Below, piece after piece: positions 1 through 6,472 of a DNA stretch of 10,709 nt. How positions within the stretch are numbered: the stretch's first letter is position 1; every line of letters begins with the position of its first letter. Made by a program: the position numbers and the translations under genes. Below the pieces are notes generated by a model. That model was not told the origin of the DNA and ran no database searches. It was given only the letters and a program-made list of their open reading frames with translations. The stretch comes from JAXDLH01 sp034666705 (lineage in GTDB: Bacteria; Chloroflexota; UBA6077; SHYK01). Location of the stretch: the NCBI GenBank assembly GCA_034666705.1, contig JAXDLH010000195.1:1-10709 (forward strand). The letters run 5' to 3'.

Positions 1-953
1 TCGTGGAGGGCGGCGCTCGGCTGCCCGAGCCCGCTCACCCCGAGCCCGCTCACCCCGAGCCCGCTCACCCCGAGCCCGCTCACCCCGAGCCCGCTCACCC
101 CGAGCCCGCTCACCCCGAGCCCGCTCATCCTGAGCCCGCTCATCCTGAGCCTGTCGAAGGACATGAGCGGGCCCGGGTGGGGAGATTCGGGACTATCGGC
201 GGGCACGCCGGCCGGTTCGTGCCCATTCCGCGGTCCGCACTCCGCGCTCCGCATTTGCGACTCGTGCCCATTCCGCGCTCCGCGCTCCGCATTCCGCACT
301 CCCGGGTCGTGCCCATTCCGCAATTCGCATTCCGCACTCCGCATTCCTAGATTGTGCTCATTCGGCACTCCGCGCTCCGCGCTCCGCAATTCCTCCTCTG
401 GTTTGGCGGCGAAGGCGAAGATGAGGCCGGTCGCGATGGCGACGAGCGCCGTGATCACGACGCGGCCGACGAGGATCGGGCCGAAGCCGAACGCGGCGTA
501 GGTGCTGAGCAGCACGATCGGGTTCAGCACTGGCGAGGCGAGCAGGAAGGTCACACCGGCGGCCATGGGCAGCCCCTTGCTGTAGAGCCGTTGCGTCACA
601 GGTACCACGCCGCACTCGCACACGGGGAAGATAAAACCAAAGAAGGCGCCGAGCACCGTCGCGGCATAGCGGTTGCGCGGGATCACCCGCCCGAGGAAGC
701 TGCTGCTCACGAACACCTCGAGGAGCCCGCTGACCAGCGCGCCGACCAGGAGGAACGGCACCGCCTCAATGAAGATGCCGAGAAAGCGGGTGCTGAAGGT
801 GCTGAGCCAGGCGCCGGCCGTGACGTGCGCGCGCAGCATCGCCAGGGCGAAGAGGGTGACGCCGACCGGCACGAGCACCAAGCGGAGAGCGGCCCAGCCG
901 CGGATCTCCTGGGCGTGGCGCGATGGGCTCTGCAACTGGGCGGGGATGGACAC
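1..953 (-). CDS. YraQ/ArsP_1-family permease (N-terminal half; runs off left edge)
   Basis: This is a membrane permease of the DUF318/ArsP_1 family (YraQ-like), whose members are predicted or shown to export metalloid or organoarsenical compounds. The chosen start is GTG at 953, with a GGAAG five bases upstream; an in-frame TAA further upstream limits the frame. The first 190 or so residues hold several hydrophobic helices and the family hallmark FPVCECGVVPVTQRL, followed by KGLPMAAGVTFLLASPVLNP. Family members have two such modules joined by a variable linker; only the first is here. After FAFAAKPEEEL the frame continues, without a stop, through the 45-bp and 15-bp repeats to the window edge (317 codons). 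The repeats therefore sit where the linker is expected. It is transcribed in the same direction as the cobalt/nickel transporter genes, 132 bases downstream of the ATPase stop, and could share their transcript. Whether the second module follows intact cannot be seen. Confidence 0.85.
   Translation of the reverse strand, partial: MSIPAQLQSPSRHAQEIRGWAALRLVLVPVGVTLFALAMLRAHVTAGAWLSTFSTRFLGIFIEAVPFLLVGALVSGLLEVFVSSSFLGRVIPRNRYAATVLGAFFGFIFPVCECGVVPVTQRLYSKGLPMAAGVTFLLASPVLNPIVLLSTYAAFGFGPILVGRVVITALVAIATGLIFAFAAKPEEELRSAERGVPNEHNLGMRSAECELRNGHDPGVRNAERGARNGHESQMRSAECGPRNGHEPAGVPADSPESPHPGPLMSFDRLRMSGLRMSGLGVSGLGVSGLGVSGLGVSGLGVSGLGVSGLGQPSAALH
24..158. repeat. 15-bp tandem repeat array, nine units
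   Basis: Nine successive 15-base units start at position 24. The first six are identical (cccgagcccgctcac). The seventh ends in t, the eighth has cct at its start, and the ninth diverges into cctgagcctgtcgaa. The degenerating right-hand units match the left arm of the inverted repeat that follows, so the array looks like an amplified arm of that REP-like element. On the minus strand the array is in frame with the permease gene and would encode repeated five-residue units of the type GVSGL or RMSGL. The pattern is read directly; the amplification history is inference. Confidence 0.95.
134..172. repeat. REP-like inverted repeat
   Basis: The arm gcccgctcat (134-143) is perfectly complementary to atgagcgggc (163-172). 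The loop contains cctgagcctgtcgaagga, a sequence common in small dispersed palindromic repeats of several bacterial groups. The flanking cct/agg bases can add a few inner pairs. The element lies inside the open frame of the minus-strand permease and has no T tract, so it does not look like a terminator. Confidence 0.8.
216..395. repeat. 45-bp tandem repeat, four units
   Basis: Four units start at 216, 261, 306 and 351, an exact 45-base period. Each opens with a variant of tcgtgcccattccgc and continues with a 7-base sub-period built from tccgcac, tccgcgc and tccgcat. The units differ by point changes but not in length. Because 45 is a multiple of three, the minus-strand translation also repeats every 15 residues, with the theme RSAE-x3-RNGHE. 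The fourth unit merges into the end of the permease membrane module near 395. Confidence 0.9.
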
Positions 954-992
954 TGGCGCTTCCGTGCGGTGGCCTGACGCGTGACAAGTTTA

Positions 993-1009
993 CATGGCGA
1001 CGAGCCATG
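993..1009. other. Short hairpin between cbiO and the permease gene
   Basis: catggc (993-998) and gccatg (1004-1009) form a perfect six-pair stem with a five-base loop. It lies in the 132-base gap between the two minus-strand genes. No T run follows on either strand, so it is not a classical terminator. It could attenuate or process the transcript between the two genes, but its role is unknown. Confidence 0.4.
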
Positions 1010-1085
1010 GACAGTCCGCGTGAGCAGGTTCCTCAGGGTAGACGGCAGGGCGAGCCGTACCATGCTCACGGTGGCGCGGCGGTTC

Positions 1086-1964
1086 TCAGTCTAGCTGCGG
1101 TGCCACCGGCAAGCGATCTCCTGCGCACTGCCGCTCATGGAGCAGCGCGGCGAGCGCGTCGGCGATGATCTCGGGATCTTGCGAGGCCGGCAGTGCGATG
1201 CCGCGGGCGGCGAGGGCCGTGGCGAGCTGCACGAGCTGCGGCGGCCGCACATTGGCGGCGACGAGCAGCTCGTGCATGGCGAACACCTCGTTCGGGTTGC
1301 CGCGCGCGGCCAGTTGGCCATGCTCGTCGATGACGTATAGCGTGTCGATCAGCCCGGCCAGCTCCTCGACCTCGTGGGTCGTCAGCACGAGCGTGAGGCC
1401 GAGGCGCGCATGCTCCTGCTTGATCAGCGCCACGAGCTCCGCCCGCGAGCGGGGGTCGAGGCCGGCGAACGGCTCGTCGAGCACCAGCAGCGCCGGCTCC
1501 GTCACCAGCGCGCCGGCGAGCGCAACTTTGCGGCGCTCGCCACCCGAGAGGTAGTGCGGCGCCTTGGCGAGCAGCGGTTCGAGCCCGAACTGCCCCGCGA
1601 TGGTGCGGACGCGGTCGTCGATCTCGGCCTGGCTCAGCCCCCGGCCGACGAGCCCGAAGGCGATGTCCTCTTCTACGGTGGGCGCCAGGAGTTGTGCATC
1701 GACGTCCTGCAGCACCACGCCGAGCCGGCCGCGAATATCGTCGAACTCGCGGGCCGGGTCCACGCCGAACACCCGCACCTCGCCGGCAGTCGGGCGAATG
1801 AGCCCCAGCACCGCGCGCAGCAGGGTGCTCTTGCCGCTCCCGTTCGGGCCGACGAGGGCGATCCGCTCGCCCGCGGCGACCTCGAACGGGAGGCCGCCAA
1901 TCGTAATGGCGCGGCCGTCCGGGTAGCGGACCTCGAGGTCGTGGGCGGTAACGATCGGGGTCAT
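1086..1964 (-). CDS. cbiO: Cobalt/nickel ECF transporter ATPase CbiO
   Basis: This is the cytoplasmic ATP-hydrolysing subunit of a group I energy-coupling-factor importer for Co2+ or Ni2+ (292 aa, normal for the family). Visible motifs are the Walker A GPNGSGKST (residues 39-47), the Q-loop glutamine at 86, the signature LSGGE (139-143), the Walker B segment LLVLDE with catalytic Glu164, and the switch His197 in LTTHEVEE. The DIAFG segment after the Q-loop is typical of CbiO/EcfA proteins. The chosen start is ATG at 1964, because its A overlaps the cbiQ stop as ATGA and a GGAG lies nine bases upstream. An extension to 2246 in the same frame only re-reads cbiQ DNA. A roughly 60-residue tail follows the nucleotide-binding domain. 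The metal cannot be told from the ATPase. Confidence 0.95.
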   Translation of the reverse strand: MTPIVTAHDLEVRYPDGRAITIGGLPFEVAAGERIALVGPNGSGKSTLLRAVLGLIRPTAGEVRVFGVDPAREFDDIRGRLGVVLQDVDAQLLAPTVEEDIAFGLVGRGLSQAEIDDRVRTIAGQFGLEPLLAKAPHYLSGGERRKVALAGALVTEPALLVLDEPFAGLDPRSRAELVALIKQEHARLGLTLVLTTHEVEELAGLIDTLYVIDEHGQLAARGNPNEVFAMHELLVAANVRPPQLVQLATALAARGIALPASQDPEIIADALAALLHERQCAGDRLPVAPQLD

Positions 1965-2734
1965 CGATGCAGGCTCCGGGCGATGAGGGCGAGCAGGATC
2001 GGGATGGCGAGCAATGATGCGCCCAACGGGCGGCCGAGCGCCGGCGCCACGCCGAGCGCCGCGGTGAACGTGAGGGCGGCGCCCACGAGCAACGGCACGT
2101 CCGCCCGCCGCCAGGCCACGGCGCGGTGCGTTACTACAGGATAGCCACGGAGCCGCATCGCCGCGTATTGGTCGGCGGCGAGCTCGTTCGCGCGCAGCAG
2201 CGTCACGCCGCCTACGAGCGCCTCCCGCCGCAGCCGCTGCGTCCACGGCAGGGCGGGGCTGCGCAGCCGGAGCGCGGCGCGGGCATCGAGGGCGCGGCCC
2301 AGCAGAATGAAGATGGAGCGGTAGGAGAGGAGCAGCATGTCGGCCAGCACCGCGGGCATCACCCGGCGCAGCAGGCCGAACAGCTCCGTACGCGAGGTCG
2401 AGGCTACCAGCAACAGCATCGTCAGGCTGGTGATCGCGCCCTTCTCGACGATGGCCAGCGCCGACTCCCAGGTGCCGCCGAGCCGCGTAATGGCGAACAG
2501 CATCGACATCGTGACGGGCAGCAGCGAGAGGCCGAGGACCGCCCGCACCGGCAGCCGGCTGGTGAGCAGTACCGCGGCGAGCGCCGCGTAGATCACGCCG
2601 AGCGCCAGCGGATCGCGCGATGCGATCAGCACGGCGATGCAGCCGCCGGCGGCGAGCAGCTTCGCCGGCGTCGAGGCCCGGTGCAGCCAGCTATCGCCGC
2701 GCGCCCACCGGTCGACGGCCAGGAGGTCGATCAT
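1961..2734 (-). CDS. cbiQ: Cobalt/nickel ECF transporter transmembrane protein CbiQ
   Basis: This is the EcfT-type membrane component that couples the ATPase to the substrate-binding membrane protein (257 aa). It begins MIDLLAVDRWARGDSWLH and has several hydrophobic segments in its first 120 residues and two more near the C terminus. The cytoplasmic coupling region contains DARAALRLR and, about 35 residues on, AAMRLRGY. These match the two Ala-Arg-Gly-type coupling helices that dock into the ATPase. The ATG at 2734 overlaps the cbiM stop by four bases and has only a weak GAGG upstream, which suggests translational coupling to cbiM. Its own stop overlaps the cbiO start in the same way. The frame is open further upstream, but that extension is only a shadow of cbiM. 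Confidence 0.93.
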   Translation of the reverse strand: MIDLLAVDRWARGDSWLHRASTPAKLLAAGGCIAVLIASRDPLALGVIYAALAAVLLTSRLPVRAVLGLSLLPVTMSMLFAITRLGGTWESALAIVEKGAITSLTMLLLVASTSRTELFGLLRRVMPAVLADMLLLSYRSIFILLGRALDARAALRLRSPALPWTQRLRREALVGGVTLLRANELAADQYAAMRLRGYPVVTHRAVAWRRADVPLLVGAALTFTAALGVAPALGRPLGASLLAIPILLALIARSLHR

Positions 2735-3420
2735 CGCGCCTCGGAGGCCGCCTGCACCATCGATGGCCGCACGGTCCGTACGAACTGGGCAGTCACGCCA
2801 GTCACGATCGCCTCGAGCAGCCAGCCGACGGCGCCGAGGGCGATCACGAGCTCCGCGAAGGTTCCGAAACCGGGGTTCTCGTCGATCGCGCTGTTGATGA
2901 TGTCCTTCTCGCCGGCGAACGGCTCGAGGTCCACGCCGCTGATGAAGACGATGGCGAGGAAGAACAGCGTGGCGATGGCGAGCGCCACAAAGGTCGCCAC
3001 GCCGGCGTTCACACCGGTGAGTCGCGGCGCGGGCCAATGGCGCGTCAACGCGCGAAAGATGAGGTAGCCGAGGATCGTCTCGCTGCCGAGGATGACGGTG
3101 TTCAGCCCGAGCAGGGTGGGCGCGCCGTCGCCCAGCAGCATGCGCAGGATGTTGAATACGAAGGTGGCGAGGAACCCGTAGGCCGGGCCGAGGATGATGC
3201 CGCTGAGCACAGTCAAATGCGGCTCGTAGCCCAGGACGAAGCTGAACGACATGATGATCGTCATCACCGCGGCCATCGTCGCCGCCAGGGGCAGCATACG
3301 GGTGACGTCGGTGTTGCGGATGGCGCGCAGGGCAACGGCGATGCCGATCACCGCGAGGACCCAGCCAGTGATCCAGAGCCACGGGGGCAGGACGCCGTCG
3401 GGCACCATGATGTGGGTCAT
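2731..3420 (-). CDS. cbiM: Cobalt/nickel ECF transporter substrate component CbiM
   Basis: This membrane protein (229 aa) recognises the metal in group I ECF importers. The N terminus MTHIMVPDGVLPPWLW resembles the CbiM/NikM signature (MHI..G.L), followed by about six hydrophobic segments. GYEPHLTVLSGIILGP matches the second conserved His region. In characterised NikM/CbiM proteins the metal is held by the amino terminus, His2 and His67. Here the equivalent residues are His3 and His68, which become 2 and 67 if the initiator Met is removed before Thr. The start at 3420 has AGGAGG ten bases upstream and overlaps the repressor stop (ATGA); a later ATG at 3408 would lose the histidine. No separate cbiN or nikN gene is present between the operon members, and whether the metal is cobalt or nickel is not settled. 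Confidence 0.92.
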   Translation of the reverse strand: MTHIMVPDGVLPPWLWITGWVLAVIGIAVALRAIRNTDVTRMLPLAATMAAVMTIIMSFSFVLGYEPHLTVLSGIILGPAYGFLATFVFNILRMLLGDGAPTLLGLNTVILGSETILGYLIFRALTRHWPAPRLTGVNAGVATFVALAIATLFFLAIVFISGVDLEPFAGEKDIINSAIDENPGFGTFAELVIALGAVGWLLEAIVTGVTAQFVRTVRPSMVQAASEAR

Positions 3421-3776
3421 GCGCGCGCACCCTCCTGAGATGTTGGCTCGACGCAGCACGGCTGCATGCAGGCATAGGCGTCCTGCAGGCCGGCCATCAC
3501 GACCCGGTCGGCGTCGTCGAGCAGTTGCCCGACGCTCGCGTCGACGAAGCCGTAGTAGACGCTGCGGCCCTCGGTGCGGCGCGCCACCACGCCGGCGCTG
3601 TGCAGGGTGGCGAGGTGGGTCGAGACGCTGGACTGCGAGATGCCGAGCTGCTCGGCGAGGTCGGTGACGCGCAGCTCGCCGGCGGCAAGCTGTTCGAGGA
3701 CGGCAAGGCGCGGCTCATCGCCCAGCGCGCGGAAGAGCCGCGCCTTGGGAGCCGCGGCATTGGTGGGACGGAGCAC
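3417..3776 (-). CDS. ArsR/SmtB-family metal-responsive repressor
   Basis: This small winged-helix DNA-binding protein (119 aa) heads the cobalt/nickel transporter operon and probably represses it and itself. The core includes FRALGDEPRLAVLEQL, the helix-turn-helix VTDLAEQLGISQSSVSTHLATL and the wing RRTEGRSVYYGF. The usual alpha-3 cysteine motif (ELCVCDL) is replaced by ELRVTDL, so the classic As/Cd site is missing. A C-terminal segment, ACMQPCC, supplies three cysteines (103, 107 and 108) that could sense metal or thiol chemistry. The start is GTG at 3776, because a perfect AAGGAGG sits six bases upstream. An in-frame TTG at 3797 would place that site inside the coding sequence. The stop overlaps the cbiM ATG by four bases. 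Its position fits a Co/Ni or related sensor, but the effector is inferred. Confidence 0.9.
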   Translation of the reverse strand: MLRPTNAAAPKARLFRALGDEPRLAVLEQLAAGELRVTDLAEQLGISQSSVSTHLATLHSAGVVARRTEGRSVYYGFVDASVGQLLDDADRVVMAGLQDAYACMQPCCVEPTSQEGARA

Positions 3777-3782
3777 GGCATC

Positions 3783-3789
3783 CCTCCTT
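3783..3789 (-). promoter_or_regulatory. Ribosome-binding site deciding the repressor start
   Basis: The minus strand reads AAGGAGG here, a full match to the 16S rRNA anti-SD complement, six bases before the GTG at 3776. It rules against the upstream TTG at 3797, which would translate through the site. An ATG at 3781, in another frame, opens only a low-complexity shadow frame. Confidence 0.85.
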
Positions 3790-3806
3790 ACATTCAAGAC
3801 TGCATG

Positions 3807-3832
3807 ATTCTAGAGCTTCACGCATCGAGAAT
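3807..3832 (-). promoter_or_regulatory. Candidate ArsR operator over a -10 element
   Basis: ATTCTAGA (3807-3814) and TCGAGAAT (3825-3832) form an inverted repeat with seven of eight positions matching and a 10-base spacer. Read on the minus strand, TAGAAT (3812-3807) is a good -10 hexamer placed about 18 bases before the AAGGAGG, so a dimeric repressor bound to the dyad would cover the promoter. The stretch is AT-rich against its surroundings. No convincing -35 was found, and binding is inference. Confidence 0.45.
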
Positions 3833-3889
3833 TCCAGAATACCCGATATAGCGCGCAGCTCCTATCTGCGCTGCATCTTCGTCGTGCAG

Positions 3890-3909
3890 GGGAGGGGCAT
3901 GCCCCTCCC
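3890..3909. repeat. Perfect 20-bp GC-rich palindrome
   Basis: gggaggggca (3890-3899) is followed directly by its reverse complement tgcccctccc (3900-3909), a palindrome with no spacer. It lies between the divergent repressor and cupin operons, so it cannot be a terminator for either. The following bases up to about 3960 include the ggtggggccaagccctcgcc and ccgaccggggcgacgg style often seen in dispersed intergenic repeats, so this may be one copy of a genomic repeat family. The rest of 3833-4034 shows no clear promoter for the cupin gene. Confidence 0.7.
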
Positions 3910-4034
3910 ACCCAGCGATGCGGTGGGGCCAAGCCCTCGCCCGACCGGGGCGACGGAACCCACGCATTGCTAGGCGAGAAAAGCGGGCGGATTCGTCGTA
4001 TGCTGGGGGCGAAATCGCAGCGAGGAGATAGGCT

Positions 4035-5141
4035 ATGGAGGAGGCAACCGAGGTCAGGCCCCGCCGGCGCCGCGGGCCGACCGCGTACCAGCAGTGGAAA
4101 GAGGGCGAGGGGATCCCGGAGCACACGGGCTCCTACGTGGACGACATGAATACGGTGGCGGTGGGTCCGTGGGCGCGGTTCGGGCAGCGCGGCGCCTTCA
4201 TCAGCCTGGGCGATCAGGCGCGCGGCGATGGCTACGTGCTCGAGATCGCGCCGGGCGGGCAGACAGAGGTCCAGCATCACCTCTTCGAGTTGTCGCTCTA
4301 CGTGCTGCACGGCCGTGGTGCCACGACCTTCTGGCAGCACGGCAGCGACCGGAAGCAGACGGTGGAGTGGCAGGGCGGCAGCGTCTTCGCGCCGCCTTTG
4401 AATTGCTACTACCAGCACTTCAACCTCGACGGCCAGCAGCCGGCGCGGCTGTTCGGCCTCGGGAACCTGCCGCAGCTCATGAATGTGCTCCGCAGCCCGG
4501 AGTTCATCTTCAACGTGCCCTACGCGTTCCTCGATCGCTACAACGGCGAGGACGAGTACTTCGCCGGCACCGGCCAGCACCTCGGCTGGCGGCAGTGGCG
4601 CACGAACTTCATCCCCGACATCCGGGCATTCAAGCTCGACGAGTACAAGGAGCGCGGCGCCGGCGGCACGAACATGCACTTCAGCCTCGCCAACAACGCG
4701 CTGAGCGGCCACGTCAGTGAGTTTCCGCCGGCGACCTACAAGAAAGGCCATCGGCACGGGCACGGCCCGCATCTGATCATCGTGGGTGGCGAGGGCTATT
4801 CGCTCTTCTGGTACCCAGGGCAGCCGCGGCGCAAGGTGCCGTGGCGCGACGGCGCGATCCTCGTGCCGCAAACCATGGAGTTTCACCAGCACTTCAACAC
4901 CGGCGGTACGCTCGCCCGCTATCTGGTCTTCGGCATGGGCGGCGCCGAGGTGCGCGAGGACGCCGGCGATCGGCCGTTGACCGGCAGCACGATCAGCATC
5001 CGCGAGGGCGGCGACCAGATCGACTACGAGGACGAGGATCCGGCGATCTACGATGAGTTCGTCGAGGAGTGCCGGCGGCATGGGGCGGAAGCCCAACTGC
5101 CCCGCCCGGCCTACTGGGCCGACCGGGCGCTTCCGGTTTGA
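4035..5141 (+). CDS. Bicupin protein, putative non-heme metal enzyme
   Basis: This is a 368-aa protein with two cupin beta-barrels, in the layout of gentisate 1,2-dioxygenase-like bicupins. The first barrel (about residues 60-140) has HHLFE at 81-85 and a second-motif histidine in NCYYQHFN (His128). The second barrel (about 225-305) has GHRHGHGPH (His239, 241, 243 and 246) and the second motif VPQTMEFHQHFN (His284/286), so both barrels keep potential metal ligands. The C terminus is strongly acidic around DYEDEDPAIYDEF. The ATG at 4035 follows GAGGAG by seven bases. It is first in a plus-strand operon with the Rieske oxygenase 85 bases downstream. That context suggests a paired step, such as ring cleavage after hydroxylation or handling of the oxygenase product. 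The substrate is unknown, and a non-catalytic sensor role is possible. Confidence 0.85.
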   Translation: MEEATEVRPRRRRGPTAYQQWKEGEGIPEHTGSYVDDMNTVAVGPWARFGQRGAFISLGDQARGDGYVLEIAPGGQTEVQHHLFELSLYVLHGRGATTFWQHGSDRKQTVEWQGGSVFAPPLNCYYQHFNLDGQQPARLFGLGNLPQLMNVLRSPEFIFNVPYAFLDRYNGEDEYFAGTGQHLGWRQWRTNFIPDIRAFKLDEYKERGAGGTNMHFSLANNALSGHVSEFPPATYKKGHRHGHGPHLIIVGGEGYSLFWYPGQPRRKVPWRDGAILVPQTMEFHQHFNTGGTLARYLVFGMGGAEVREDAGDRPLTGSTISIREGGDQIDYEDEDPAIYDEFVEECRRHGAEAQLPRPAYWADRALPV

Positions 5142-5226
5142 GCGGCTCGCCGATGGAGTACGATGGCCGGCGCACCCGCTATGCACGGCGGGTGGTGGCC
5201 GTCACCACGCAAAAGAGGATAGACGC

Positions 5227-6438
5227 ATGCTGACGAAGGAAGAGAACGAGCTGCTCACGCACGTCGGGCCCGGTACGCCGGGCGGCGAGTTGCTCCGCCG
5301 CTACTGGCTGCCGGTCGCCGTTGCCCGCGAGTTGACCGACGAGCAGCCGACCAAATTCGTCCGGATCCTGAGCGAGGACCTGATCCTCTTCAAAGACAAG
5401 AGCGGCAATGTGGGCCTCATCCAGGACCATTGCGCGCACCGGGGCGCCTCGCTGCTGTATGGCCGGGTCGAGGAGCGCGGCATCGCCTGCGCCTACCACG
5501 GCTGGCTGTACGACGCCGCCGGCTCCTGCCTCGAGTGCCCGGCCGAGCCCGCCGGCTCCATGTTCCACCTCACCGTCCGCATGCAGGCCTATCCGGTGCA
5601 GAAGCACGTCGGGCTCTACTGGGCGTATATGGGGCCGCAACCGGCGCCGGTGATCACCCCCTACGACGTCTGGGCGCGCCGGGATGGCTGCCACACCATC
5701 ACCGTGCAGCCGCAGCTCGACTGCAACTGGGTGGCGGCGATGGAGAACTCCGTGGACCCGGCTCACAATCAGATCCTCCACCAGCGGCTGACCTACCCGC
5801 AGTTTCTGGCGGACGGAGAGGAGGAGCCGCGCGTGCCGCCGAGCACGACCCGCGGCTTCATCGACGACATCGAGTCCTTCGACTGGTATCCGCTGCCGTA
5901 CGGCGGGATCATGAAGAAGCGGGTGTTCAAGAACGGCATGGTGGACGAGCACCCGATCCTCTTTCCCAACATCCTTCGCCACGGAACGGCCACGCAGATT
6001 CGGGTGCCGATCGACGACACGCACACCTGGATCGTCTTCGTCGGCTTCCAGCCATCGCCGGATGGGAGCATCGTCGACGAGGACCAGGATGAGATCCGCG
6101 TGCGCTACGTGGCCTCGTACAAGACCCCCGCGGTGGCGCTGCACCCGCACACGCGTTTCGACATGAACGCCGGCCAGCAGCAGGACCACATGGCCTGGGA
6201 GACGCAAGGGCCGATCGCCGATCGGACAGTCGAGCGCCTCGCCACCTCGGACCGAGGCGTCGTGATGTACCGCGAGATGCTGCGCGACGAGATCCTCAAG
6301 GTGCAGGCCGGCGACGACCCGTTGGGGCTGGTCCGCGACCCGAGCCACCCGATCATCGACACGAACCTGCAGCAGGAGCTCGCCGGTCCGCGGGTGCTGC
6401 GTCCGGAGCCGCCCAATCGGCGCTACGTCGAGCGATAA
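5227..6438 (+). CDS. Rieske non-heme iron oxygenase, alpha subunit (phthalate dioxygenase type)
   Basis: This is a 403-aa aromatic ring-hydroxylating-type oxygenase component, which uses O2 and electrons from a reductase to hydroxylate or demethylate organic substrates. The N-terminal Rieske domain has the [2Fe-2S] ligands Cys69-x-His71 and Cys88-x2-His91 in HCAHRG and CAYHGW. The catalytic domain has MENSVDPAHNQILH with bridging Asp177 and iron ligands His180 and His185. The third ligand is probably Asp320 in QQDHMAWETQG. The tail with GPIADRTVERLATSDRGVVMYREML is typical of the phthalate 4,5-dioxygenase and phenoxybenzoate dioxygenase group. The ATG at 5227 has AGAGGA seven bases upstream; the frame extends to 5053 only over cupin DNA. 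The lipoprotein gene follows after 34 bases. No reductase or ferredoxin is seen in the window, so the electron donor must be elsewhere. The substrate is unknown. Confidence 0.93.
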   Translation: MLTKEENELLTHVGPGTPGGELLRRYWLPVAVARELTDEQPTKFVRILSEDLILFKDKSGNVGLIQDHCAHRGASLLYGRVEERGIACAYHGWLYDAAGSCLECPAEPAGSMFHLTVRMQAYPVQKHVGLYWAYMGPQPAPVITPYDVWARRDGCHTITVQPQLDCNWVAAMENSVDPAHNQILHQRLTYPQFLADGEEEPRVPPSTTRGFIDDIESFDWYPLPYGGIMKKRVFKNGMVDEHPILFPNILRHGTATQIRVPIDDTHTWIVFVGFQPSPDGSIVDEDQDEIRVRYVASYKTPAVALHPHTRFDMNAGQQQDHMAWETQGPIADRTVERLATSDRGVVMYREMLRDEILKVQAGDDPLGLVRDPSHPIIDTNLQQELAGPRVLRPEPPNRRYVER

Positions 6439-6472
6439 GCGGTAGGGTACCCCGGGGAGAGAGGAGGCGGCG

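Noticed and set aside
3..350. Plus-strand frame with repeated PEPAH units
   Set aside because: It only reads the 15-bp repeats and the 45-bp array; the minus strand carries the recognisable permease frame.
1965..2246. N-terminal extension of CbiO
   Set aside because: The extra 94 residues are Arg/Ala-rich, lie over cbiQ and lack family similarity; ATG 1964 has a ribosome site and the ATGA overlap.
3797..3797. TTG start for the ArsR-type repressor, seven codons upstream
   Set aside because: It would place the perfect AAGGAGG inside the coding region and overlap the predicted transcript start.
3810..5186. Long minus-strand frame (458 codons) opposite the bicupin gene
   Set aside because: It is a codon-bias shadow of the cupin gene in GC-rich DNA; the plus strand has intact cupin motifs and a good ribosome site.
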